64,000 bases of DNA from NCBI RefSeq assembly GCF_042679605.1, contig NZ_JBHTMU010000021.1:3793-67792 (forward strand). The letters run 5' to 3'. Position 1 is the stretch's first letter, and each line of letters opens with the position of its first letter. This document shows positions 53,572 through 62,600 of this stretch, in pieces. The DNA is from Litorisediminicola beolgyonensis. Its GTDB lineage: Bacteria > Pseudomonadota > Alphaproteobacteria > Rhodobacterales > Rhodobacteraceae. A program made the translations under genes and the position numbers. The notes under the pieces were generated by a model. The model was given only the letters and a program-made list of their open reading frames with translations, made no database searches and was not told the DNA's origin.

Positions 53572-55089
53572 TCAGGAGGAGGGCGGTCGGTAATGGCGGG
53601 CCAGGTCGCGGCGGAGGAGCTTGCCGTTGGGATTCTTCGGGAGCGTGTCGAGATGGATATAGAGCCGCGGCTGCTTGTAGCGCGCAAGATGCGCCTCGGC
53701 GAAGCGCGCGAGCGCCTCGGGATCGAGCGGTTCGGGCCCGGTATAGAAGGCCGCGATGACGCGGACGCCGTCCTTCACCTCGATATCGGTGGCACCGATC
53801 TCGGTGATGCCGGGAAAGCGCGAGAGCGCGCTCTCGACCTCGATCGGAGAGACCCGGACGCCGCCGGCGTTCATCATGTCGTCGCCGCGCCCGAGATAGG
53901 TGATCGTGTCACCGTCGCCCATGATCCCGCGGTCGCCGGTCAGGAACCAGCCGTCGCGGAACCGCTGGGCGGTCTCCTCGGGCTGGTCGTGATAGCGAAG
54001 CATCATGCCGGGATCGCTCTGATGGACGGCGATCTCGCCGGGCTCGCCGCGCGGCACCGGGCCGTCGGGGCCGAGGATCGCGACCCGCCGTCCGGGCTGC
54101 GGGCGGCCGAGCGTCTCGGGCGGGCTCGGGGCGTCCGGGGCCTGCGAGATGAAGGTCGAGCATTCGGACATGCCGTAGGCTTCGTGGATCTCGGTCCCGG
54201 TCGCCTCGGTCCAGCGGCTGCGGATCGCGGGCGAGAGCTTTTCCCCGGCCGAGAGACCGTGGCGCAGTTTCGGCATCGGGGGCAGGGTCGATTTCAGGAG
54301 ATTGCGGTAGACGCCGGGGGCCGCGGCAAAGATCGTCGCCTCGTGGCGCTTCATCAGGAGCGCAAGCTGGTCGTGCCGGACGCCCGGAGCCGGGATGAGC
54401 GCGGTCGCGCCCATCGTCCAGGGATCCATGAGCCCGGTGCCGAGGGTGAAGGTCCAGTTGAACGCGCCCGCGTGCAAGAGCCGGTCCGAAGGCCCGAGCC
54501 CGTACCAGCCGTCGATCATCATCCGCCGCGCCCAGATCGCACGGTGGGCATGACAGACCGCGCGCGGCGCGCCGGAGGTGCCGGAGGTGTAGACGATATA
54601 GGCGAGGCGGTCGGGGTCACCCATATGATAGGCCGCAGGCGGCAGATCGCGCCAGCGGGTCATGTCCGCGCTCGAGAATGTGGGGATGTCGGTCGTCGGG
54701 CAGGCCACGCCCTCGGCGCGCAGGATCGCGCGCGGGGCGAGATCGGAGAGGATGCGCGCGGTCTCGCCCTCGGTCAGGAGCGCGGAGGTCGGCACCGGCA
54801 CCAGCCCCGCCGCGATGGCGCCGAGATAGGCGATGGGGAAGCTCACGTCATTGCCGAGCCGCATCAGCACCCGGTCGCCGGGCGCGAGGCCCGCGTCCAG
54901 AAGACCGGTCGCGGTGCCGCGCACCGCCTGTTCGAGCCGGGCGTAGCTCCAGCGTTCGGCGCGGGACAGGTCCAGGATCGCCAGGGCGATCTTGTCGGGC
55001 TCGGGCGCGCCCGAGGTCAGGACGTGATGGGCCAGGTTGAAGGGCGCGGGCGCGGGCGGCGGTGCGCCCCGGTCGAAGATCGAGAGCAT
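53572..55089 (-). CDS. AMP-dependent acyl-CoA synthetase/ligase
   Basis: The protein has about 505 residues from the ATG at 55089. Adenylate-forming motifs are clear: the P-loop-like YIVYTSGTSGAPRAV, the A5 motif EAYGMSECS, GWFLTGDRG (A7), YLGRGDDMMNAGGVRVSP (A8) and the C-terminal catalytic lysine region PKNPNGKLLRR (A10). It activates a carboxylic acid to an acyl-CoA, with similarity to benzoate-CoA-ligase-like enzymes. It is divergent from an XRE-cupin regulator across 66 bases, which probably regulates it. Confidence 0.9.
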   Translation of the reverse strand: MLSIFDRGAPPPAPAPFNLAHHVLTSGAPEPDKIALAILDLSRAERWSYARLEQAVRGTATGLLDAGLAPGDRVLMRLGNDVSFPIAYLGAIAAGLVPVPTSALLTEGETARILSDLAPRAILRAEGVACPTTDIPTFSSADMTRWRDLPPAAYHMGDPDRLAYIVYTSGTSGAPRAVCHAHRAIWARRMMIDGWYGLGPSDRLLHAGAFNWTFTLGTGLMDPWTMGATALIPAPGVRHDQLALLMKRHEATIFAAAPGVYRNLLKSTLPPMPKLRHGLSAGEKLSPAIRSRWTEATGTEIHEAYGMSECSTFISQAPDAPSPPETLGRPQPGRRVAILGPDGPVPRGEPGEIAVHQSDPGMMLRYHDQPEETAQRFRDGWFLTGDRGIMGDGDTITYLGRGDDMMNAGGVRVSPIEVESALSRFPGITEIGATDIEVKDGVRVIAAFYTGPEPLDPEALARFAEAHLARYKQPRLYIHLDTLPKNPNGKLLRRDLARHYRPPSS

Positions 55090-55155
55090 GAGCGCCGAGT
55101 TAGGCCGCGCTGCCCGTGCTTGCAAGCCCGCGGGGGCGGGCCTAAGAGACCGGAT

Positions 55156-55779
55156 ATGTCAGATGCCGATCCCAAGAGCCTCATTCGCATCGCCCGCGAG
55201 ACCGGCGCCTCGGAAGAGGGCGCGCCGCTCGATCTCGGTCAGCGGGTGCGCGAACTGAGAAAAGCGCGCGACTGGACGCTGGAGCAGGCGGCCCGGCAGG
55301 CCGGCTTGGCGCGCTCGACGCTTTCGAAGATCGAGAACGGGCAGATGTCGCCGACCTATGACGCGCTGAAGAAGCTTGCCACGGGGCTCGAGATCTCGGT
55401 ACCGCAGCTTTTCACGCCGCCGAAGCAGGACCGGATCAACGGGCGTCTGTCGGTGACCAAGGCCGAGAGCGGGCAGCCGCATCCGACGGCGACCTACGAG
55501 CACACGCTCCTGGCCGAGACGCTGACCAAGAAGCAGATGCTGCCCTACCGGGCGCGGGTCCGGGCGCGGTCGATGGAAGAGTTCGACGGCTGGGTCCGGC
55601 ATGACGGCGAGGAGTTCCTCTATGTCCTGACCGGGGTCATCCGGCTCTATACCGAATTCTACGAGCCGATCGAGATGCGGCGCGGCGACAGCGCCTATTA
55701 CGACGCGACGATGGGCCATAACGTGGTGTCCGTCTCGCCCGAGGATGCGACGATCCTCTGGGTCACCTCGCTCGCCTGA
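55156..55779 (+). CDS. XRE-family regulator with C-terminal cupin domain
   Basis: The protein has 207 residues from the ATG at 55156. It has an N-terminal lambda-repressor-type HTH (LGQRVRELRKARDWTLEQAA, then LARSTLSKIENGQMSPTYDA) and a C-terminal cupin (VRHDGEEFLYVLTGVIRLYT...GDSAYYDATMGHNVVSV). Such regulators sense small molecules through the cupin. The divergent position next to the acyl-CoA ligase gene suggests control of that gene and of itself. A much longer in-phase frame upstream is a shadow of the ligase gene. Confidence 0.92.
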   Translation: MSDADPKSLIRIARETGASEEGAPLDLGQRVRELRKARDWTLEQAARQAGLARSTLSKIENGQMSPTYDALKKLATGLEISVPQLFTPPKQDRINGRLSVTKAESGQPHPTATYEHTLLAETLTKKQMLPYRARVRARSMEEFDGWVRHDGEEFLYVLTGVIRLYTEFYEPIEMRRGDSAYYDATMGHNVVSVSPEDATILWVTSLA

Positions 55780-55896
55780 GGGGCGAGATCGTTTTAAGCT
55801 GAAGGCGGGGTCGGCGCAGGCCCGGTGGCCCGGCAAGCCGGTGACCCGGTCGCGTGGCGCGCAGCCCCGGGGGCCGCGCGCCGAGACAGGTCCCTG

Positions 55897-56016
55897 TCAG
55901 AGCCGGTGCTGGACGGTGCGGGCCGCGCCCGAGATGTCCTCGCCCACGCCCGCGACGGTGTTGCACGCCGCGAGGCCGCCCAGAAGCGCCAGAGCCAGAA
56001 GAATCCGCATCGTCAT
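55897..56016 (-). CDS. Entericidin-like small lipoprotein
   Basis: The protein has 39 residues, preceded by a near-perfect ribosome site (GAGGAGAA). It has a short lipoprotein signal with lipobox LAAC at residues 15-18, followed by NTVAGVGEDISGA, the pattern of the EcnA/EcnB family of small membrane lipoproteins. Its ATG overlaps the stop of the upstream solute-binding-protein gene by 4 bp, so it is translated from the same message. The family is of uncertain role in the cell envelope. Confidence 0.85.
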   Translation of the reverse strand: MTMRILLALALLGGLAACNTVAGVGEDISGAARTVQHRL

Positions 56017-57827
56017 TTCTCCTCGGACCACCAGGTGTCGGATTGCCATGTGAACCAGTCGCCATAGACCGGAACGGGCTCGTGGTAGGACAGCTCGGCG
56101 GCATGGGCAATCCGCGACACGCTCCATTGATAGATCGGGATCACGTAGCGCCCGGTGGTCAGGATGCGGTCGAGCGCGCGGGTGGCGGCAACGAACTCGT
56201 CCTGGTCGGTGGCGTTCAGCATCGTGTCGATCATCGCCTCGGCGGCGGGGCTGTCGATGCCCATCCAGTTGTAGCTGCCGGGCTCCTCGACGCCGGCGCG
56301 GCCCCAGTAGAGCTTCTGCTCGTTGCCGGGGCTGAGCGAGAGGCCGCGCTGGTAATAGGTCATGTCGAAATCGTAGCCCTGCGTCCGCTCGTTGTATTGC
56401 GCGGGGTCGACGGTGGTGATCTCGGGGGTGATGCCCATCCGGATCAGCGCCTCGGCGAAGAGGTCGATCATCGACTGCGCCTCGGTCGATCCCTGGGTGA
56501 GCAGGATCTCGAAGCGGAAGGGTTCGCCTCCGGGCGTGGTCATCACGCCGTCCCGGATGGTGTATCCGGCCTCTTCCATGAGCGCGATCGCGCTGCGCAG
56601 GTTCTTGCGGTTGCGTTCGGTCCCGTCCGAGACCGGCAGGGCGTAGCCGTCGAGGGCACCGGGCAGAAGCTCGGCGGAATGGGCGTCGAGCAGTTCGCGG
56701 ACGCGGCCTTCGGCGGGGCCGTCGCGCATGCCGAGAACGGAGTTCGAGAAATACGAGCTGATCCGCTGCTGCCGGCCGCCGGTCAGGGTCTCGTTGATAT
56801 ATTCGAAGTTGAACGCATGCAGCATCGCGTCGCGCACGCGCCAGTCCGAGAAGGCCGGGCGACGGGAGTTCATCACGAAGCCGATGATGCCCGAGGGGCG
56901 CTGGTGCGGGATCACCGATTTCACGATCTCGCCCGAGCGGACCGCGGGGAAATCATACTGCGTCTCCCATTTCTCGGCATTGCTCTCGCGCATGGAGTTG
57001 AGCTCGCCGGCCTTGAAGGCCTCGAAGAGCACCTGGCTGTCGCCGTAGAACTCCATCCGGATCTCGTCGAAATTGGCCTGGCCGGTCATGAAGGGCAGGT
57101 CCTTGCCCCAGTAATCGGGGTCGCGTTCGAGCACCATGTAGCGGCCGGCCTCGTACGCGCCGATCTGGTAGGGCGCTGTGGTGATCGGCGCGGTGTCGAG
57201 ACCCGAGGCGCCGAACTCCTGTCCCTCCCATTGCGCCTTTTTCAGGATGGGGCGCAGGCCGAGGATGAGCGGCAATTCGCGGTCCTCGGTATTGAAGGTG
57301 AAGCGGATCTTTCGCTCGCCGGTCTGCTCCATCGAGGCGACCTTGCCCCAGGCGCCGCGATAGCGGGGATGGCCCTCGGTGCCGAGCGTCTCGTAGCTCC
57401 ACATCACGTCCTCGACGGTGACGGGGCTGCCATCGGAGAAGCGGGCCTCTTCGCGCAGGGTGAACTCGACCCAGGAGCGGTCCTCAGGCGTCTCGACCGA
57501 TTCGGCGAGAAGGCCGTAGAGCGTGAAGGGCTCGTCCCAGTTCCGGCCCATCAGGCTCTCGTAATTCAGGAACCGGAGCTGCCAGGGGGTGGAGCCCTTG
57601 AGGATCAGCGGATTGAGGCTGTCGAACCCGCCGACCTCGCCGGTCACGATGCGCCCGCCCTTGGGGGCGTCGGGATTGACGTAAGGCAGCGCCTCGAAGT
57701 CCGGAGGCAGCGCCGGATCGCCATACATGGCGATTCCATGCCGGGGTTCGGCGGAGGCCGTGCTGCCCAGGCTGAGGCCCGCCGCGAGGGCGACGCCGAG
57801 CGCCGCGCTGAAAAAATCGCTTCTCAT
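56013..57827 (-). CDS. ABC transporter solute-binding protein, family 5 (peptide/YejA-like)
   Basis: The protein has 604 residues with a signal peptide (MRSDFFSAALGVALAAGLSL, cleavage ASA-EP). The family 5 pattern is plain: YVNPDAPKGGRIVTGEVGGF at the start of the mature protein, FTLREEARFSDGSPVTVEDV, and the repeated lobes with WGKDLPFMTGQANFDEIRME. The PDAPKGG start is typical of YejA-type binding proteins for microcin C-like or oligopeptide import. Its permease and ATPase genes are not next to it in the window, so it may be an orphan or serve a distant transporter. Confidence 0.92.
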   Translation of the reverse strand: MRSDFFSAALGVALAAGLSLGSTASAEPRHGIAMYGDPALPPDFEALPYVNPDAPKGGRIVTGEVGGFDSLNPLILKGSTPWQLRFLNYESLMGRNWDEPFTLYGLLAESVETPEDRSWVEFTLREEARFSDGSPVTVEDVMWSYETLGTEGHPRYRGAWGKVASMEQTGERKIRFTFNTEDRELPLILGLRPILKKAQWEGQEFGASGLDTAPITTAPYQIGAYEAGRYMVLERDPDYWGKDLPFMTGQANFDEIRMEFYGDSQVLFEAFKAGELNSMRESNAEKWETQYDFPAVRSGEIVKSVIPHQRPSGIIGFVMNSRRPAFSDWRVRDAMLHAFNFEYINETLTGGRQQRISSYFSNSVLGMRDGPAEGRVRELLDAHSAELLPGALDGYALPVSDGTERNRKNLRSAIALMEEAGYTIRDGVMTTPGGEPFRFEILLTQGSTEAQSMIDLFAEALIRMGITPEITTVDPAQYNERTQGYDFDMTYYQRGLSLSPGNEQKLYWGRAGVEEPGSYNWMGIDSPAAEAMIDTMLNATDQDEFVAATRALDRILTTGRYVIPIYQWSVSRIAHAAELSYHEPVPVYGDWFTWQSDTWWSEEK

Positions 57828-57906
57828 TTTGGAGACAATCCCGCTCTGCCCTTGTTTTATTGAGGCTGAAGGTAACGGGGGATTTCCGCCTTATCAAACT
57901 TTTAGC

Positions 57907-57935
57907 TTGGCACCGGGCGGCAAACTGCTTATGTT
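57907..57935 (+). promoter_or_regulatory. Sigma70-type promoter of the candidate small RNA
   Basis: The -35 TTGGCA (57907-57912) and -10 TATGTT (57930-57935) are separated by exactly 17 bases. Initiation is predicted near 57942. It lies in the gap upstream of the minus-strand ABC binding-protein gene and points away from it, and no protein start follows within the terminated transcript. Confidence 0.6.
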
Positions 57936-57941
57936 GGGATC

Positions 57942-58017
57942 ACTGCTCGATAGGTTTCTTGCCTGTATGAAACCTGCCTCAATAACTGAACGCCGGCCTT
58001 GTGCCGGCGTTTTTTTT
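57942..58017 (+). ncRNA. Candidate small RNA with strong intrinsic terminator
   Basis: About 76 nt run from the predicted start to the end of an 8-T tract. The first hairpin has a perfect 7-bp stem AGGTTTC (57952-57958) / GAAACCT (57969-57975) with the 10-nt loop TTGCCTGTAT. The terminator stem is CGCCGGC (57991-57997) / GCCGGCG (58003-58009) followed directly by eight T. The single-stranded stretch between them (TCAATAACTGAA) could be a pairing or Hfq-binding region. A consensus promoter, two hairpins and no reading frame are the signature of a trans-acting sRNA. I cannot name it. Confidence 0.65.
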
Positions 58018-58307
58018 GGCTGTGAGGCTTCGGGAGTGCGCGCTGGTGTGGATCCTGTCCTAGCCGGACAGGACGCTCCGGGCCAGATCCTGCGAGTCGA
58101 GATCCTGTCACAAAGCCGTTTTTCAGATGATTCTTTTTGCGGTCCGTCGATGGACCGGACGTCTCGGCACTTGGAGAGCCGCTGAGTGCGGCGGCGAACG
58201 GGCATCCCTGGCAGGCGGCGGTTCGGAACAAAGCCTCCGAAAGCCCCCTTGTTCTGCAGACGCAGCAAAGACACTCTGCGGCACGCATGAAACGGGAGCT
58301 TCGATAT

Positions 58308-59081
58308 ATGCAACTCAAGGGCAAGACCGCCGTCATCACCGGGTCCAATTCGGGGATCGGCCTCGGCGTCGCGCATGAACTGGCGCGCGCCGGTGCGAAC
58401 GTGGTGCTGAACTCGTTCACCGACCGCGACGAGGACCACAAGCTGGCCGAGGAACTGGGCCGCGAGCACGGGGTCGAGGCGCGCTATATCAAGGGCGACC
58501 TGTCCAAGGGCGACGAGGCGCGCGGCGTGATCGAACAGGCAGGCGTCTGCGATATCCTCGTGAACAATGCGGGCATCCAGCATGTCGCCCCGATCGACGA
58601 GTTTCCGGTCGAGAAATGGGACCAGATCATCGCGATCATGCTGTCGGCCGCCTTTCACACCACCGCGGTCGCGCTGCCGATGATGCGCAAGGCGGGCTGG
58701 GGCCGGGTGGTCAATATCGCCTCCGCCCACGGCCTGACGGCCTCGCCCTACAAGTCGGCCTATATCTCGGCCAAGCACGGGCTCGTCGGCATGACCAAGA
58801 CCGTGGCGCTCGAGACCGCCAAGGAGCAGATCACCGCCAACGCGATCTGCCCGGGCTACGTGCTGACGCCGCTGGTCGAGGGGCAGATCCCCGACACGGC
58901 CAAGAAATACGGGATGACCGAGGAGGAGGCCAAGGAGAAGGTGATCCTCGAGCGGCAGCCCTCGAAGGAATTTGCCACGGTCGAGCAGATCGGCGGGACG
59001 GCGGTGTTTCTTTGCTCGGACGCGGCGGCGCAGATCACCGGCACGACGATCTCGGTCGATGGCGGCTGGACGGCGCTCTGA
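58308..59081 (+). CDS. bdhA: 3-hydroxybutyrate dehydrogenase
   Basis: The protein has 257 residues from the ATG at 58308, chosen for the upstream GGGAG and because it starts at the Rossmann strand. It is a short-chain dehydrogenase with TGSNSGIG (NAD loop), NNAGIQHVAPI, the catalytic Ser-Tyr-Lys in NIASAHGLTASPYKSAYISAKH, and a C-terminal VDGGWTAL. The HVAPIDEFPVEKWD and LVEGQIPDTAKKYGM segments are characteristic of D-beta-hydroxybutyrate dehydrogenase, which oxidises 3-hydroxybutyrate in PHB turnover. Its last 91 bases are part of a 305-bp tandem duplication. Confidence 0.93.
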   Translation: MQLKGKTAVITGSNSGIGLGVAHELARAGANVVLNSFTDRDEDHKLAEELGREHGVEARYIKGDLSKGDEARGVIEQAGVCDILVNNAGIQHVAPIDEFPVEKWDQIIAIMLSAAFHTTAVALPMMRKAGWGRVVNIASAHGLTASPYKSAYISAKHGLVGMTKTVALETAKEQITANAICPGYVLTPLVEGQIPDTAKKYGMTEEEAKEKVILERQPSKEFATVEQIGGTAVFLCSDAAAQITGTTISVDGGWTAL

Positions 59082-59600
59082 GCGTTTGGGTCTGAGAGAT
59101 GCGGGGCCGTGCGGCCCCGCATGCGAGAGGCGCTGCCTCTCGCGCTCTCCGGGATATTTTCGGACAGATGAAGAGCAGGGGGCAGGCCCGGTGTGACGGG
59201 GCCTGGTTTGTATGGCTGGGCTGGGGAGCCGCCTGAGGTGACCTGAGGCGCGTTTCCGGGCTTGTGCCGAGCCGTGGCTGCTCGGCGGCGCGGAGCGGCG
59301 GGACGGCGGTGTTCCTCTGCTCGGATGCGGCGGCGCAGATCACCGGCACGACGATCTCGGTCGATGGCGGCTGGACGGCGCTCTGAGCGTTTGGCTCTGA
59401 GGGATGCGGGGCCGTTCGGCCTCGCATGCGAGAGGCGCTGCCTCTCGCGCTCTCCGGGATATTTTCGGACAGATGAAGAGCAGGGGGCGGGCCCGGTGTG
59501 ACGGGGCCTGGTTCGTGTGGTTGGGCTGGGGAGCCGCCTGTGGTGACCTGAGGCGCGTTTCCGGACCCGCGTCGAGCCGTGGTTACTCGGCGGCGCGGAG
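58991..59600. repeat. 305-bp tandem direct duplication across the bdhA/RND junction
   Basis: 58991-59295 and 59296-59600 are direct copies differing at about 19 of 305 positions. Each contains the last 91 bases of bdhA, the hairpin region, and the final codons of the converging RND gene. All three differences within the bdhA-coding part are synonymous. The first copy has lost the RND stop codon (CTG instead of TTA on the + strand). The unit arose by tandem duplication or by recombination with a diverged allele. Confidence 0.85.
59101..59143. terminator. Double hairpin after bdhA (bidirectional terminator or REP-like element)
   Basis: Two perfect hairpins lie side by side: GCGGGGCC-GTGC-GGCCCCGC (59101-59120) and GCGAGAGGC-GCT-GCCTCTCGC (59123-59143), followed by CTCTCCGGGATATTTTCGG. 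The same structure, slightly decayed in the first stem, recurs at 59406-59448 in the second copy of the duplication. The position between convergent genes suits termination from both sides. No long T-run is present. Confidence 0.55.
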
Positions 59601-62600
59601 CGGCAGTTCGGGCTCGCGCGGGGGCGCGTCGGTCTCGGGCCGTGTGACGAGCTCTTCCCAGAGGATGACCGGCGGCTTGGCGCGGCGGGCCTCGCGGTTC
59701 AGCGCCCAGTCCTGGGCGGCGCGGCTGCCGCGGCCCATCGACATCCGCGCGAAGAGGCGGCCGAGCGCGCGGAGATAGGTGCCGGTCCAGACCCGGATCG
59801 CCAGCATCGAGGGCGTGAAGACCAGCGTCAGCACCGTGGCGATGCCGAGGCCGAAGACCACGGCGGTGGCAAGCTGCTTCCACCAGAGCGCGGTCGGGCT
59901 GTCGATCGTGTAGCCGCCCGCGAAGAAGTCGAGGCTCAGGCCGAACATCATCGGCGCGAGACCGGCCATGGTCGTCACCGTGGTCAGGAAGACCGGGCGG
60001 ATGCGGTCCTCGGCGGTGCGGATGATCGCCTCGATCCGGGGCATCATGCGCTCGTATTCCTGATAGGTGTCGATCAGGACGATGTTGTTGTTCACCACGA
60101 TCCCCGCGAGCGCGACGATGCCGGTGCCGGTCATGATGATCGAGAAGGTCTGGCCCATCACCAGCATGCCGATCAGGACGCCCGCGGTCGACAGCACCAC
60201 GGCCAGAAGCACCAGCGTGGCGTTGTAGAAGGAATTGAACTGCGCCAGGAGGATGATGAACATCAGCCCCAGCGCGGCGGCGAAGGCATTGCCGAGGAAG
60301 GCCTGGCTTTCGGCCTCGTCCTCCTGGTCGCCGGTCCATTCCCAGCTGATGCCCAGCGGAAACTCGGTGGTCTCGAGCCAGCGCGTCAGGGTCTCGATGC
60401 GCTCGGCCGGGGTGACCGGGACGGAGTGCAGGGTGCCTGCGTCGATCATCTCGCGGAACTCGGCCGCGGACAGGTCCTCGGCCGGGGCGACCACCCCGTA
60501 GCGGACCGCCCCGTCCTCCTCGGTGATCTTGCGGGCGATGCCCATCGTCACGAGGCTGTCGTTCTGGAACTTGACGAGGTCGGGGGCCACGCCCGCCTTG
60601 ACGTCGAAGAACCGTTTCTGGCCCTCGCGGCTGATCTCGGCGAGCTTCTCGACCGGCTTGCGGGTGACGAAATTCGTCAGCGGCACGAGCCCGTCGCGTG
60701 TGCGGACGCGCAGCGTGTCGAGGGTGGAGAGCAGGCGGTCTTCCTGGGGCAGGCGCACGCGGATGTCGATCTCTTCGTCGGAGGTCTCGACCGGCATGGT
60801 GTCCAGCAGAAGCCCGCGGGTGACAAGCTGCACCATCGCGCCGACCGTGGCCACATCGGCGCCGTAGCGGCCGGCCTTCTCGACATCGACGTCGATCTGC
60901 CAGTCGATGCCGGGCAGGGGGCGGGTGTCCTCGGTCTGGACGAGGCCCGCGGTGGCGTCGAAGCGGGCGCGGGCGATCTCGGTCGCGGCGAGAAGCTCGT
61001 CCCAATTGTCGCCCTTGAGCCGCAGATGCACCGGTTTCGCCGAAGCGGGTCCCATGGCGAGGTTCAGGATTTCGGTCTGGATGCCGGGAAGCCGGGACAG
61101 CTGCTCTTCAAGCTCGGCCACGACCAGGTCGCCGTCGAGCGAGGGGTCGTCGGCGCGCTCTTCCCAGGGGATCGTTTCGAACTGGATCTGGCCGATGGCG
61201 TCCTTGGGGGGCTGGGCGCCGCCGGTATTGCTGTCGAGCCCGCCGTCCCCGGCGAAGGCGAAGGCGTCGCGCACGCCGGGATGGGCGAGCACCACGGCCT
61301 CGGCCCGGGCGACCAGCGCGTCCTTCTCTTCGAGGCTCAGGTTGCCGCGCGCCTTGACGTAGACGAGCGCCTGCTCGGGTTCGGTCGCGACGAAGAACTC
61401 CACGCCGTTATTGTTCTCGCCGTAATAGCTGAAGACCGACATGACGAAGAAGACCACGCCCGCCACGGTCACGAGCGGCATGATCGGATTTCCGGCGATG
61501 AAGGCGATGAAGCGTCCGAAGGGGCTTCGGCGATAGCCCGCGCGGATGCGGCCCTCGGTCCGGGTCGGCTTGACCGCGCCCATCACGATCGCGGTCAGGA
61601 CCGCAGCGCCGAGGAACAGCGCGGCGCCGAGGGCGCGGCCGCCCCAGCCGGCCTCGGCCGGGACACCCATGAGATAGCCGGGGTTCAGGACCGACATCGC
61701 GCCCGCGAAGAGGAGAAAGAGCGCCAGCGGCACGAGGAGCAGCCGGACGGTCCAGTGGGTACGCGCCCGGAGCGCGTCGGTGGCATGTCCGACGAGGCGT
61801 GAGAAGCGGCCCGTGACGCCGCCCATGACCGGCAGGTAGACGAGCGCCACGACCAGCGAGGCGGAGAGCACGAAGATCAGCGTGACCGGCAGCATGCCCA
61901 TGAACTCGCCCGCGACGCCGGGCCAGAAGAGCATCGGCAGGAAGGCGCAGAGCGTGGTCGCGGTCGAGGACACGACCGGCCAGAACATCCGCTTGGCGGC
62001 CTCGACATAGGCGCGCATCGGGCCGACGCCGTCGGAGATGCGCTTGTCGGCGTATTCGACGACCACGATGGCGCCGTCGACCAGCATGCCGACGGCGAGG
62101 ATCAGGCCGAACATGACGATGTTCGACACCGACACGCCCATGATCGCGAGGAAGGCGAAGCACAGAAGGAACGAGGTCGGGATCGCGAAGCCCACGAGGA
62201 GCGCGGGCCGCGTGCCGAGGGCTGCGAGCACCACGATCATGACGAGCGCGATGGCGGTCAGGACCGAACCTTCGAGCTGGCTGACCATCGAGGCCACCTG
62301 CCGCGACTGGTCGTTCGAGGTGCCGAGCGTGACGACAGCGGAAAGCTCCGACGGCCAGTCGGCCTCGGCCTTGGCAAGCTCGTCCTTCACCTGAGAGACG
62401 GTGTCTATGATGTTGAAGCCCTTGCGCTTCACGACCTGGAGCGCCACCGACGGCTCGCCGTTGAAGCGCGCGGTGGAGGTGCGGTCCTCGAAGGTCAGGC
62501 GGATCTCGGCGAGATCGCCCAGGGTCACGATGCGGTCGCCGTTGACCTTGACGGGCAGGTTGTAGACGTCCTGCGCTTCGTTGAAGCTCGAGGGGATCTT

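Noticed and set aside
55854..57863. A 669-residue frame opposite the ABC solute-binding protein gene
   Set aside because: Antisense shadow with biased composition and no family features.
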